A stretch of DNA of 64,000 nucleotides from Ptychodera flava (taxonomy: Eukaryota; Hemichordata; Enteropneusta; Ptychoderidae): contig NC_091941.1 in assembly GCF_041260155.1 (NCBI RefSeq), forward strand, positions 19,229,747 through 19,293,746, given 5' to 3'. The notes under the pieces were generated by a model that saw nothing but the letters and a program-made list of their open reading frames with translations, was not told the DNA's origin and made no database searches. The position numbers and the translations under genes are program-made. Below are positions 25,459 through 39,600 of this stretch, piece after piece. Position 1 is the first letter of the stretch. Every line of letters begins with the position of its first letter.

Positions 25459-28400
25459 CATCAAGTAACGACAAGATGATCCGGGCACGCATGCGCAACA
25501 TAGGGGTTGCTTTGCTTTGCTTTGCTTTCGACTGAAAGAGTAATTATCAATGATGGTACCGAGTACAATGAATTTTTCATGTTCAGCCAACCGCCCAAAT
25601 GGAAATGACAGTAGCCGTACGGTTACTCTAAATTTTGTCGAGTTTTTGGTTTGTTTTGTGTTTGTTTTTTAGCGTGTCTTTTGTTCCTGCCTTCAACAGC
25701 AATTTATTGCTAGAGCAAAAGTATATTGAACTCACCAGCAAAGTAAACTCAGGATTGTATTATCATTGCAAACATTAGTGAATCAATATTGAACTGTTAC
25801 TGCTGACCAGTTAATTTGAATCAGGACTTAATAACGAACGCAACAATGAACTGTTTTCATAGGACAGACACAATCATATCGCTCGGTTTTCATCGTGTTA
25901 TGAACGCTTATAGAGGTTCAAATCTTGACTACATTTCTCATAAAATCAGAAATCATACCCGAAACTGTAAGCTTGGAAAAACCGATGTTAGTCTCACATA
26001 TCGAGGAAATATTCTTTGGTGTACAAACATTCGAAGACGTCGGCAAAGAGCAATTAAAAAGATGATGTATTCATACCAAGAACTGACAAATATGAATACC
26101 AGAAAACGAATGATTCCGAGGATATGAATACCAGAAAACGAATGATTCCGAGGACAGTGAAAGGTGACATAAATCACAACCATACACACGAGATACTTCC
26201 CCATACTCACTTTCAAGGAACGACGCTGTCGGCAAATGTATCGGATCAGCCCTGTAGAAACCCGTTGCAGGTGTACACTTGACTCGCTCCTCGAAACGAC
26301 TAACGGATGAATATTGAATCTGACGAACTAATTAAACCGCGATGCATCACTCACTGTCTCCCCCATGGGGCGAATCAACAAACACGATACGCCCTCAAAC
26401 GGTAAACAAAGACGACCTTGACCTTCAACCCGCGACGTTCGTCCACCGTGGGCCCAAGTAGTCATGCCCCGGCAACAATAGGAAGCCGGGACAACAAAGT
26501 AGCATCGCTGAAATGTTATTGTTCAAAGTTGTAACTACCACAAACATGTTGAATGTTTGTCTCCTGTTTGTGAAAGTTTGCAGCGTCCGATAGATAGACC
26601 GTTTTTCCTTTACTGGTAAATATTTCCCACGGTTGACCACAAATGCTGTAGCAGTGTAAAATTTTCAAATTGGCCATGGTCTAATTATCTTCCAACCCTC
26701 CAACAATAGCGTCAATAGATTGTGGGTTGAGTTGTCGTGCCCCGGCAGGTAATGGAAGCGGCTGTGCGCAAGACCTGCCATTGTGTTCGCGTCAAGTTGT
26801 GACCAGTTTGTTTCTCGCATCGTCTAACCTCTATTATATCGAGGGTGCTAAAAGCTGAGGTCATCTCCATTAAAACTATAGGTCAAATATAATTTATCAT
26901 CTCCACACAGTCGATAAGAATTCTCTCTGCCAAGTAGGACAGTTTTGACATAGTATACAAGATGAGACAGGAGATATTCAATAAATTATCCACTCTTGTT
27001 ATATTGGAGGACGAGCGTAGAAAACCACCATGTCATTCATGTTCTAAAATGTCTCACTAATTGAATGCTGTACCACTGAACTGATGACCGCCACCGTTTT
27101 GTTCAATGACGGTAGCCTTGGCTTACAAAACCTGACAATTTTTTATAAGACTGACAACAATAGCAATATAGTGTCATTGGCCAGGTAAACATTTTTAACC
27201 GTTATCAGTTTCCGTTGCAGCCACTTTTATAACATTTTAATTTCCGAATTCTTAAATTATTTTGCGCTTTGAATTATGATGTTTTCACTAGATTTTTCTT
27301 CACGGTAATCGATTCTTTGCATTGAAACATAACAGAGAGCGATCCATAATTACTAATCTTTTATTTTCAACTTTCACATTTACTAGAAATTGTCCGAGGC
27401 AATTAGAAAACCTTTTTCTCAAAACGCCAATAACGGTCGACAAAAGAAAGCTTCGATTGGACAAATTAGCAAGACAACGTTATCAGGGAAGATGATTGAG
27501 AAGTCACCATCATACGAGGAAAAACGTCGATTATTTTGCCAGTATTTGACCACCGTCCCAGAGGGACGGTGCACGTGATTAAACAACTGAGCGACGTGAA
27601 TGACCGAAGATGCCCGAGAATACTTCCATTCGGGCGTATTTTCAAAAACTTGGTAAAAGTATCTCCTGGAATAAATTCGAATAATGCAATAAGGGGAAAA
27701 GAGGACAAAAAAGGGCACTTATTACTTGGAAAATGTAAGATCTGTTTCATCCTGACACTCTCCTGCTTCTTTTATTTGCACTATCATAAAATAATATACA
27801 GACATATACATGAACCTACTATTTTAAGGTACACATTGAGTTAACTCAACACGACAGGCCAAATCAGAGTCTAACGGCCTTGCAAGCTTCCAGGATACAC
27901 GTTTTCATGAAACAGCCATCAAGAGGACTGATTTACCATACGCATTCGTAAAAAGTGTGTTTTCTCCTAGTTAATAACAACTATGGAATTTTGTTACACC
28001 TCAGTACAATGTGATCACATGGGCATGAAATCGTTGAGAATAATGATCTCTTTTGCGTCAGATTTTTTTGATTTGTTTTTTCACGATCATGAGAAAATGA
28101 GGACCTTCCAAATTTGCCGTTTTAAAAACGCCGAGTATAGGTCGGCATAACTGAGTTCGTATAATTATGAATCGTAAATTATGGAGCAATGCAACGGAAA
28201 CCAATAGTTATGGCATCCAAAAATTGAATTCGGAAGGTCCTATTGTCTTGTAACAAACATCACCTATCCCGACTGAAGAATGTATGTTTCGCATAACCCA
28301 AAGAGATAATTTTACCGCAAATTACTTTTCTTCAATGATATGTTGGCGTGTATGTTTGAAGAAAGTTGTTATGGATTAGGCTGAGATTTTTACCGATAAG

Positions 28401-29953
28401 GCTGACCGGTCATCCACCTTACAGTGTGATCTTCACTTGCTGAAAATACTCTGTCCAGCTGGTCGTTAACCTGGGTACTGAGTTGACGTCTGCAAGCGCA
28501 TGCCTCACGGGTGAATGACGATACCCAGGTGATCAAGCTTCGCTAGTTTGACCGCAGATCACATCCCGGTCTCATGGTACATAAAGAGAACACGGCTTGT
28601 TTAAATTGTAATGTGTAACGGTAAATATAGCGTACAATATAATGAAGTGGAAACACCAACCCACAAAGGCCACGCTTCATGACAACGGCCTAATCCAGTG
28701 AACTGTCACCTCGTTGCAAAATAACAAAGGGCCGTTGCAGGCCTACTGAACGCGATGGAAAGACACCAACAGACCTTGAAATATTTTACAATTTCAAAAC
28801 CCAATGGATTTGAAGATGTGAAAAGCGTCTAACCTTGACAAGGGGACAGATTGCTAAGGCTGTACGAGAGATTAATTACACCGTAGTTAAGTTTATGTCC
28901 AGGATACAGTTACCCTAGGGAGCAATTGGTCAGTCATATAACACCGACGGTGTCTAACTCAAAACTCCCGTTTTATCAGCAAGGTCAATAGTTTACTTTG
29001 AATTTACTGGAAACGATTTCGTTTGTTGCATGTAATGAAAAATACCATGAAAAATACCATGAAAATCGTTCGGTGTTACTGGAAGCGGTACCACACATAC
29101 TTAGATGTCGTATGTTCTACAGGTGACTGAGATATATTGGTATCTGTTCAACTTTTACAGAGCACCTTCCAGTGTGTCTGAGACGCGATGTTTTACTTGT
29201 CCAGAACTTCTGTAGCTTGTCGTTTTCTGGCTCAAAGAATAAAACACGAACCCCTTGTATTTGAAATTTAAATCTAACTGAAATCAGATGTGGATGGGAA
29301 CTGGTTTGTTTCTTTTCTCTTTTTCTGTGTCGTTTACTTGGCATTCATTTGAGGTTGTTCTCGTCTCCCTGCGGATGTAGAGAAGCCAGGGCAGCAAATA
29401 CAATATGGAGACCGATCTCAACTCCACTTCTGGTTTTTAATATCATATTGTGAAACTTTGAATCTTTCGCAGAAATGACAAACATACACGGGCATTTTTA
29501 TCTTCTTTGTACAGTTATGTTTTGCTTCCGATAGGTTCCTATATTGCGATATTCGAACTGCAAATCGCTGGCCACTTTTTAAATTTGACATGCCATATGT
29601 TGTGTTTTGTGTTATCATATGAGCCGTATCTAAATCCTCTCTCCACTTGCAAACTTTAAACACATTCCCTTGTGGGTTGAGGGACTGTGCTTTAAGGAAG
29701 GAATTTAAATGCTGCTGCACTGTTGACTTTTTTCCGTGTATGCTTAATTAAATCGGCAAAAAAGACAATGCACTTTGTGGAACCATGGAGTTCATATTAG
29801 AAAAAAAAACTTCGCATGAGCAGAAGACTAACTGAGATACCATTGTAATACATTGGGCTCCTGCAACCAGAAAATGGCAGGGTAGACTATATATATTTAT
29901 TTTTCACAGTCCTTAGATCCGAATGGTGGCCTTCATGTGAATCATGAATGAAA
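25459..29953. other. No gene recognised
   Basis: Open frames of about 100 aa at 25816-26127, 27536-27844 and 29720-29418 (minus) show no family motif and no splice-compatible partner that I could find. One could be a lineage-specific exon. Confidence 0.45.
26091..26154. repeat. 32-bp tandem duplication
   Basis: TATGAATACCAGAAAACGAA then TGATTCCGAGGA occurs twice in direct succession. Confidence 0.85.
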
Positions 29954-30196
29954 TTAAAGGGAACGGTCGTCGGAACTGCGCCTGTGCGAGTTTCTACTTT
30001 ACAAACAATTATTGCGTGTATGATATCTAGATGCACCTCATCATCATAGCTGCAACATTTAAATTATACGATGTAGATTATGACAGACATGTTAAAACTT
30101 TCATCAATCACAATCGTACCATGGATACAGTCTTGCCATTGGTCGTATGGGTCCCATACGACCTCTGAGCGCAGTTCCGACGACTGTATCCCTTTA
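29954..30196 (+). mobile_element. MITE family 2, copy 2, TTAA flanked
   Basis: Starts TTAAAGGGAACGGTCGTCGG and ends CCGACGACTGTATCCCTTTAA, so the inverted termini carry TTAA at both sides. Inner palindrome GTCGTATGGG-T-CCCATACGAC is at about 30143-30163. Confidence 0.85.
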
Positions 30197-31510
30197 AAAT
30201 CTTAGCCCCGCGGGAGACTTGTGAAAGATCCGTCCTCATATTCTTTTTTTTCTTTTGCATGGCTAGACTGCTTTTATCTCTCTATGTTTGCAATGACGCT
30301 TTTGAGTTATAAATCAAAGGAGTTCATCGGACGCGACGATGTATCTTTGAAGTGCCAAGATTTGACTCTTTAACAAGCTGTCGCCTGTGGCACGTAAGGC
30401 CAATGAGTTACGTCAACTGTTATTCACGTCGTTCAATGGCATCTCGATCGATCAGGGACACCAGATTCCCCCGCTCCGCCAGCCGCGTTTTAAGACCGAC
30501 CGGGGAATCATTTGATTTTGTAACAAAAGCTGTACCATAGCTTGTTACTGTGATCAGATACTCGTTAGGGTAATCGTAGCGATAAATGACCTGTAAAGGG
30601 CTAGATGGACAGAGATCTCAATAACATAGAAACGTACTGTGGATCCAAACACTCAATTTATACGTTGTGCCTCCTTAACTGTATCATTACGTTGCAAATG
30701 TCAATAAAGAATTGCACTCGCTGCCTCCAGTCTTCCTTACACTCCTTCAACTCTTCACGGAATACGAGCCTTGCCGGCTCCGACTGGCAACCAAATGATC
30801 GACGATACCATAATAACCCGGTCACTTCACGTTGTTCACGTCAAAACATTAGTGGAATAAATGAAAAAATAGACGGGCTGAAGCCGGGTTGGGTTGGGCA
30901 CCCAATTGGGTACAGAAGGTACCTTGGAAAGTTCAAAGTTTAAACCATACAGTTCTGCATCAAATAGGGGTTTAAAAATCTACATTTTGGCCAAATATCA
31001 AGGTCAAAACTGTACATTTCGTACAAAGTGGGCCTACGTGGGATCAAAAGTTGGCCATACGTCTAAATTTTATCAAACTTTCATTGGTCAAATTTCTACA
31101 TATGATGTACACACTTCCTGAAGCAGTATCCCCGGTCGAAGAGGCGTAAGGCGTTCAAACTTTCATAACCCTATGAATTTTGCCGTAGGTTTACTGTGAC
31201 AAAGACACAAGAAATGAAACAGCGCGAAATATCGCGTTAGTTGCGCGTAATTTCTTTCCTCAGAAGAACAAACGCCCGCCGTCACGCGCTTGATGTGCCG
31301 AGTGTCACGTGGTGTTGCGTCATCAATAACTTTCAACCAATGAACAGCGCGATCGTCACAAAACAAATCACATTGTTTTCGTAGGCCCAGCATCACTTTT
31401 CACCGGTACTTTGCGACAGCAACACGTGAAAACTACCATGTCCGCAAACGATTTATACTCTGCTGATACAGCAATATTCAACATGTGTGAGTACTCGGAC
31501 CTTGTCCACA
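30197..31510. other. Upstream region of K2P-A
   Basis: No coding exon recognised. The last 250 bp are GC-richer and contain CACGTG at about 31305 and 31425 and TGCGTCATC at about 31316, compatible with a promoter but not specific. Confidence 0.35.
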
Positions 31511-32430
31511 ATGCCTAGCGCCGGCAGTACAGCGGTCGTGAACTTTCACGACTCGGCGCATTGGCGCAAGTACTCACCGCGAGACTGTGCGATCTTAGTC
31601 CTCTCGATCATCTTCGTTCTCCTTGCCATGCTCTTCGGGGCGGGCATCTTCGTCAAATACGAGAGCGAGCCCGAGTTGGAATATCGCCAGAACCTCTCCG
31701 CGACATACGACATCTTAGTCAACGAGTACAGCGTGTCCACTGAGGACAGAGACCTGCTAATCACGGATCACGACAATCGATGCAAGTTTATGGAACTGAA
31801 CGAAGAAGAACATCTACACTGGGATTTTCTTGGCTCCTTTTTCTTTGCCACCGAAGTTATCTCAACAATCGGTAACTACATCGTTTCACTCAATCACGTT
31901 TGTTTAATTGATTAGTCCGCTTGAACATTTCTTATGAAAGCGGTTTTGACTTTGTTGTCTCCGCTAGATGACTGGGTGCCGTATATTTGTCGGTTCGAAT
32001 CCGATCGAAAATCTACTGAATACACTTGATGCGGAGATCTGCGTCGATTTTGTTTCTGTTTTACCATTTTTATGCCATTTTAAGAAGTCGCTTTCGATTA
32101 TTTTTTGTGTGACTAAAACTTATGACTGGCAACGCAATAACAGAGCGAAAAAGCAAACAAGGGTAATTTGAAGTTGTCGGTTACAGATACACTCTCACAA
32201 GTGTCAGACAGCTGCAATGATTTCCCCAAGCGTGCCGCGCCTTTCTTTTTTACGAATTGTCTCGTAGATTGCCAAGGCCTCATACATTATGACCAACATC
32301 CCACAACTCAGTTTCAAAGTCTCCGAGTTCACCTATTCAAATTAGTTCTATGATGATGCGATAAATGCAGCCATGCAATATTCTTCGCTACATGCTTGTT
32401 TATAACAGAATAGCATTCCACAGGTAGGCG

Positions 32431-32508
<78 letters not shown>

Positions 32509-33210
32509 CACAATAGTATTATTAATACAATTCGCCAATCATTTTCCCCGACTACAGGATTAGGACGCACGGCACCTCGGACATTCTACGGTCGCATGTT
32601 CACTCTAATCTACTGCATACCCGGCATCGCCATCATGATATTGCTCGCTGTCACCATTCTGGAACGACTGACCTCCCTTTTCACTTGGATCCAAAGCAAG
32701 CTACTGATCTGCATCAGACGTTTGCTGAAGAGGGACCCCGTCGCTGGAAATACCACCAGGACAAGAGCACCCTATGTGGTGATCGCCTTCTGCATGACGT
32801 ACGTTCTACTTTGCTGCATGGCGGGGCTAGTTTACAATTACACCGAGGAATGGACCTACTTCGAATCGTTCTACTTTGCCGTCACCACGTACAACACCAT
32901 AGGATTCGGCGACTACGTACCGATGAGTCAGGAACACTACGGCAGCCAAGATACACTTTTACACGTACTGAACATCGTAATGACGTTGGTGGGTGTCAGC
33001 ATCGCGCTTTCCTATTTCACCTTCTTGTCGCGCCTCATGAAACACGGTACAATGGGACATATGATGTACAGGCTTTACACGAGGCCCAAGAAGCAGAGGT
33101 CAAAACTCGGATTCAGACAACGCGGAACGGACGACGATGTTAGCAGACGAGAGGCTGTGAATAGAGGCAACTGTCCAAATTGTAAACGGAATTATGAGGA
33201 ATCGGCGTAA
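31511..33210 (+). CDS. Two-pore domain (K2P) potassium channel A, 337 aa, two exons
   Basis: Exons are 31511-31871 and 32558-33210, joined GT-AG in phase 1. The product has the full K2P layout: M1 about 26-49; a cap region with NLS glycosylation site at 61 and a cap Cys at 91; pore 1 with filter STIGLG 118-123; M2 about 132-155; M3 about 191-213; pore 2 with TIGFGD 234-239; M4 about 255-277; and a short basic tail with CPNC at 326-329. K2P subunits dimerise to form leak K+ channels in the plasma membrane. The start is the first in-frame ATG before M1; an in-frame GTG eight codons upstream was not used. The odd point is Leu in the first filter (GLG), where most K2Ps have GYG. Subfamily is unclear. 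K2P-B follows 460 bp downstream on the same strand. Family call is near certain; the exact start is less so. Confidence 0.92.
32433..32505. repeat. (CT)n microsatellite in the K2P-A intron
   Basis: CT run of about 72 bp, ending about 50 bp before the exon 2 acceptor. It could act as an extended pyrimidine tract, though the acceptor has its own. Confidence 0.95.
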
Positions 33211-33669
33211 GTTTATATTGTCATTACTGCTACATGCTGTCCACAATTACCTAAAAGGCTACTTTCGCTGTACAATGTCACAACTTTTTACAGTTAAAAA
33301 AAAGAGGCTTTGGTCATTTCCTACAGAAAAATAAGATTTTTAAAGTCTAAAGAAATCTATCATATCTCGAGATTTCTTTGGGCCGTCAAGTGATGTGACG
33401 TGGTTCGAAAATCAAAATTCATTCTTTACCCGAAGAATTGGTATAAGAATAGATAGCTACCATTTCAAATATCGACACATAGGTAACTTTAGTGCTATCT
33501 GTTTCTTTAATAGGTGAATCTAAAATTTTGCATGGTTGGAACCCGTGAATTTTTCGTTCTTGACTATAAAAATAGATCAATAGACTGTCCATGATCTCCT
33601 AATGTGCGCTTGTCATATAAAACGCTCGTTTTTGAGTTAACGTCAGTTTCTGATTTCTATAGACAAAAT

Positions 33670-36600
33670 ATGGTGCAGGGAAAGAAGATGGGCTTCTATC
33701 CCTCAGTGGTCACCGAGGCGAACGTCCGATTGGTTGTTCTGATATTCTTGACTCTTGTCTTCTGTCTCATCGGCGCTTTTGTATACCGTCATCTGGAAGC
33801 ACACACCGTCGAGGAGCACGTGGACGAGCACGAGACCGAACTCTCACGCCTGGCTGAACATTACGACCTGCCGAGCGATGTTGTTGAGATGATTCGTACC
33901 ACAGCCCACGACGCTTGCCACCATGAGGTCTTTCTTTCCCAGCAGTTGAGATGGGACTTTGGTGGAGCGAATTATTTTGTTATCACCGTCCTGACAACCA
34001 TCGGTGAGTGAGTGGCCTGGGGAAAAGTAACACAATTTATCAGAAAAATTACACCGCGGTGGCAAAGCATTCTAAAATACGCTTCGCTTGATAACTCCAT
34101 CATTTTGTTATTGTTGTTGTAGCTATTGTTGTTTATTTGGGTTTTTTCACCTTTATTGCTATGTACAAATTTGATCATGGGAGTTGCTTCTAGATTATCG
34201 TTCAACTTGTCTCGTCGACGTGACGTGAGTACGAGTAGGGTGGACTTCTCGGCATCATCATGTACGGTTTGTTCCTCTGATTTGAGCCGCCGGGTCACTT
34301 TGCATTTCAAATTTTGCGAAAAGAGGAACTTGTTTTCGTTGTCGGCTAGCGGGCTATGGTAGAAGGTAAGGCTAGAAGGTACGTCGGGGACAGATATCCG
34401 GACTCTCAAATTTTTACAATACTTCTCTGACGCACCACGTGTGTGAGTTCAATTTGAAGCTCTTGGAATAACGAAGTTTTCAACGTCTCATTTTTGTGAA
34501 AGTAGAATATTTAATTTTTTCCCGTAGAGTTAACAGGGATGATGGCTACTTATGCATCTCAAAAATCAATAAATTTCAATCAGTTCGTTTCTCTGGTATA
34601 AGAATTTGCACGGTGACACCAACTTTTTGCTCTTGATATGGGAATTGTTAATAGTCTTCTTGAGGAAAGTTTCAGCAAATGTTTAAGTCTTTCAAATTCG
34701 AGGCGCATATTACCTTGATAAAGATTTCTTCAGTACTTTCTATTTCCCTTTCTATTTGTTTAGGCAGTTCGGCAAAAGATGATGTAGCCATGTTGACCCC
34801 GAATCAATATAATCTAGGATTGGTATCACGCTATGATCAACTAAATGTTACTGGAGCATAAAGCTTTCAAATTCAAAGATGTATAGTCTCCTTCATATCA
34901 GATGCAAGATCACTTTTCATCTGATGATGATTAGAAATAGATTATACTACACGTCTTTGATAGCTTATGCTCCAGTAACATTTAGTTGATCATAGCGTGC
35001 TACGCAGTTTATATACGGCAAGTGAAAAAGATCTTCGCACTATATGGTAAATGTCATGGACAGATTCAAAGTCACGTAAAAATGTTATACAAAACCCTGC
35101 TCGTATTTTTTCTTTGTAGGCTATGGAATGACCGCGCCACTTGACCCGAGATCCCGGGTATTCCTGATCTGTTACGCAGTGGTTGGAATCCCGCTGATGT
35201 ATCTGTTTTTGAGTCTCCTGTCTGAGCACCTGGTCGTGCTGTTGGTCTGGTCGGCGAGATTTGCCAAGTACACGATTTGGCATCGCTGCCTAAAGCGTGG
35301 CAACCGGCCGGATGGAAACGACTCTGAGCGATGCGATATCAAAGTGATTGTCCAGGAAACGACTGACGATGGAGGAGTAGTTGAAATGACTGGCAGTGGC
35401 CAGGTGATCAGGGTGTACACTCCCAGACTCGAGGCCCGTGCCGGCGAAGAGGCTGGCACTTCTTCATCTTCGAGTAGCACTGAGAGCGCCAAGCAGGAAT
35501 CAAGCTCTCAACTGACCGACTCCGACTCCGACTCCGACCAGATTGTCAGCATCGTCAATGTTTCTTCGTCAGAATCAGTGTCTCTGTCTCAGTACGGCAT
35601 CAGTGTTGACAAAGACGACAATGTTTCCACAAGGGTTCTCCCTCCAACCCCGTTTGCTATCAGTCGATTGACTGGACTGAGTGTTGGCACAGACGATAAT
35701 GCTTCCACACGGGCACTTCCACCAACTCCGTTGGCAAATGGCAGATTGACTGGACTGAGTGTTGGCACAGACGACAATGCTTCCACACGGGCACTTCCAC
35801 CAACTCCGTTGGCAAATGGCAGATTGACTGGACTGAGTGTTGGCACAGACGATAATGCTTCCACACGGGCACTTCCACCAACCCCGTTGGCAAATGGTCG
35901 ATTGACTGGACTGAGCGTTGGCACAGACGACAATGCTTCCACACGGGCACTTCCACCAACCCCGTTGGCAAATGGCAGATTGACTGGACTGAGCGTAGGC
36001 ACAGACGACAATGCTTCAACACGGGCACTTCCACCAACCCCGTTGGCAAATGGTCGATTGACTGGACTGAGCGTCGGCACAGACGACAATGCTTCCACAC
36101 GGGCACTTCCACCAACCCCGTTGGCAAATGGTCGATTGACTGGACTAAGCGCTGGCACAGACGACAATGCATCCACCAGGGCACTTCCACCAACCCCGTT
36201 GGCAAATGGTCGATTGACTGGACTAAGTGTTGGCACAGACGACAATGCTTCCACAAGGGCACTTCCACCAACTCCGTTTCCAATTAGTCGATTGACTCCA
36301 AAAAGCAACGGTTCTACCTTAGGTTCATCATCATTTTCCAGTTCAGATGAAGAGTGGGACCATCCATTCGCTGTAAATACGCATGATCCACGACGAACAG
36401 GTAGGAAGGCATAACAGCATCTTCGTCAATGATAATTTGGCAAAAATTCAAAGTCAAAGAGACTTTGAAGAATGTCTTTAGATGGCCACCAAATGTGCAT
36501 AAGCTATACTAACTTTTGATATATTTTTCATTTATATTTGTGATGTTTGTCAATTCCTGTGTATTGTTCTAACTCCATCCTCGATAGACCAGTGCCGAGT

Positions 36601-39600
36601 TTGTATACACTCAGAATGAGCATTAGACTGAAAGATCCGTCGCACGAGGGCGCTCTCTACGCTCCCCTTCTTAGAGCGGCCTCGAGCGAAGGATCTTTCA
36701 GTCTAAAGGAGGTGCTCATAATGTTAAACAATATTGTTGACATTCCACTGAATATTAGTCCGGCCTAGAATTCATTTGTCAACCTGAAGTATTGCATATC
36801 TGTACGCAATGAACTGTGTGCTAAGGCAGTACAAGCCTTGGGGGCAGGTATTTAGACTCTAAAATTTTTACAATAATTCTTTTCTACTCTACCACTCAAG
36901 TTGTCGGGGCGGGGCTCATTTTAAAGCTCTTGGTGTAAAAAAAATCACCGTCCTACTTTTTCGAAAATCGCAAATTTTGCTCCATAGAGTTAACATAGGG
37001 ATGGTGGCCATTTCGAATTTCAAATATCGGTAAATATTGCATTGGTACTTTGTCTCTCCAGTGCCAAAAATTGCACGCTGACCCTCGATTTTATTCTTGA
37101 TTTTGAAAGAGAATGTTCAGGGGCTTCCTTGAGAAAAGTTCGAGCAAAAGTTTAAGTCCTTACATTTCGAGGCGCATACTACCTTCTACCTCTGACTTGT
37201 ACATATACATTCGAGAGAAGAACAAAATTTCCTCGTTCTGAGGAAAAGATTTTGGAAACTACTGTCCGAACAGTTACAGCTATAACAATTAACTCGTTTA
37301 TGTCTCCCAATGTCTGAAACAATGTTGAATAACTTGTCATCTGTCAATGTATTACGTTGGCTGCAAAAAATATATCTAATCCAAATTTTGAAAATGTACG
37401 TGTAAATTTCAAGTGAAAAAAAATCTGCAATCCCACTGTGAACTATACTTGTGGGATGCCTAGTGATGACAATAGGTGTACTCATCATTATAGTCGTAAT
37501 TTGTTTTCCTTTGTGTGCTTTTCATCATTCGTCCATTCATAAATAAATAAATAAAATATATAAACAAATAACATTGGGACAAGTTCTGCATTGTAATACA
37601 TCTTGAAAGTTGGGCCTAGCATTTTTAAAATGTCGCTTTGTCTTCCGTAGAATTTTTCTTTTAGCCAGTCCATTAATTTTAGGCCCAGAAGTTTCCGTAG
37701 AACCAACCTTTCTAATTAGCTCCGTGTACCTCTGTTTCAGAACTTTCCTTATTGTTGTGTTACTGTTTCATGTACCCATTATGTATAAAATCACCGCCAA
37801 CAGTATGAAACGCAAGCTTAGGTCTTACCCCATGGTAACATTATCGACATGTAGTTCAAAGTGTGTCTTTTGAAAAACATTGGTTTTCTCGATTTTGTTT
37901 TTGTATTTTTTCCCTCTCCATGTTGCGTGGATGTCCCCATGTGACGTCCCTCCTACCTCAACGTCTCGACAACACAGACAACGCAGCCGGGACAGCAAAT
38001 AAGAATGACGCAAACAGATTCGCTCCATCCCCCGTGAACCAGACAGGCAGACCAGTCATCCTGCAACCGTTGCCGCAGCCCAAAATTGCCACTGACTCCA
38101 CCCAGGGTAGGAGCCCCACTCCGCTGCCACCAGTCGGTAACGTCAACGGAGATGTTATGCAGCCACGGACACTGACACCTCTTCCTCCCACAGGTAACAT
38201 GAGCCCAACGCCGACAAGACACACGCGTCTGACCCCCCTGAAGGAAGCTCCAGTACCAATAGGGGTCCTAAGCGGGCCCAGTGGAATAGGTAAATTGCCA
38301 GAGACGACTTTCTTGAAACCAGTGCTTGGCGCAGAGCAAGCAAAGAAAGGTGAGTATTGCGGCTTGTAGACATCAGTGAAAGTCTCAAATTTTGATTATC
38401 TTTGCAAATTGAGGGTCCGGTATGGTAAATATTTTCGGACTGCAGCATATTTCAAATAGGTGAAACGTCTGATTTGAAGCAGAATAAAGTTACTCCTGTA
38501 TTCTGAATGAGAAAAAACATCGCGGTAAAACTGATTCTCGGTATATTGTATACCTGCTTTTTCTTTTCTTTTCTGACATAAAATTTGGTGATGCTTGTAA
38601 AGAACTGTGGAACTAGTAGGGAAGTTGTTAAACGTCATTCACAAAAGGATCCAGAGAGAGGTTGGGGTTGGTGGCTGCCCGCAGCGCCCTCACAAAGTTA
38701 CCAATGCCTAGTCCATCGATTCAACTTTCATCGTGTATAACCAATTGAATGAATTTGTCAAACATGCGCACAAATCCCGTACCCGAAAAAATTATACCTT
38801 CAGATGAGTTTAGCATCCCTAGAAAAAATAATTTCTGTTTGTCTTGTCGGTTACAGAGTTTTTCAGGTTGTACTTGCCTTGAAAGTGCAAGACTAACTTG
38901 TGCTCAAACTTCCTACAAACGGACTTTCAACCATTCTTTTACCAAATCGAGAATAATAATCAGGTGTCACCGTGCAAATTTTAGTACAAGAGAAACAAAG
39001 TACCTAACATTTATCAATATTTGAAATTCAAAATGGCCGCAATCTCTGTGTTAACTCTATGGGGAAAAAATAAAATTTTTGATTTTCGAAAAACTAAGAA
39101 GTTTAAAATTTTTCTTACTCCAAGAGCTTTAAAATAAGTCCCCACAAGTGGTAGGTCAGAAAAGAGTTGTAAAAATTGAGAGTCTGAATGTCTGTCCCCG
39201 AGGCGCATTCTACAAAATATCATCGTCAATAGAATATGGATTACACGCAAGCTAATACCTAAAGATTTTAACTGTCCAATAGATGAGGATCATTAAGGAC
39301 ACTCGATTAAAACTCTTACGTAATAAATGCATCTGTTTTCTCACATCTTCAGCACTGCCTAGAGGCAAAGACCATACAGTGATTGAGATGTTTTCAGCAA
39401 CCCGCGACGACTTGGAGATCATCAGTGAACGAAGGTGAGAAATTAGGAACTGTCACATGTTTGTCACATGACACTAACAATTAAGACAGCGGCGCAGCTT
39501 GTCTAAGTTCAAGCAGCATTACAGCAATTTTTTACTCTCTCGGTATTTCTTTGAAGCGATCTTTCCATACTTTTGTTTTTAACCAAGTACATATTTTGTT

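Noticed and set aside
25816..26127. 103-codon open frame
   Set aside because: No family motif, ends in a 32-bp duplication, no splice partner; not called as a gene.
31487..31510. Upstream GTG as K2P-A start
   Set aside because: Animal genes rarely start at GTG and an in-frame ATG at 31511 still precedes M1.
31970..32025. tRNA-like GGTTCGAATCC with a pairable T arm in the K2P-A intron
   Set aside because: No matching acceptor stem, D arm or anticodon arm upstream at the right distance; at most a tRNA/SINE remnant.
35589..36308. Long open frames (207 and 239 codons) on the minus strand
   Set aside because: They are reading frames across the 78-bp coding repeat of K2P-B; a repeat length divisible by three keeps all frames open. 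The plus frame continues into a valid channel.
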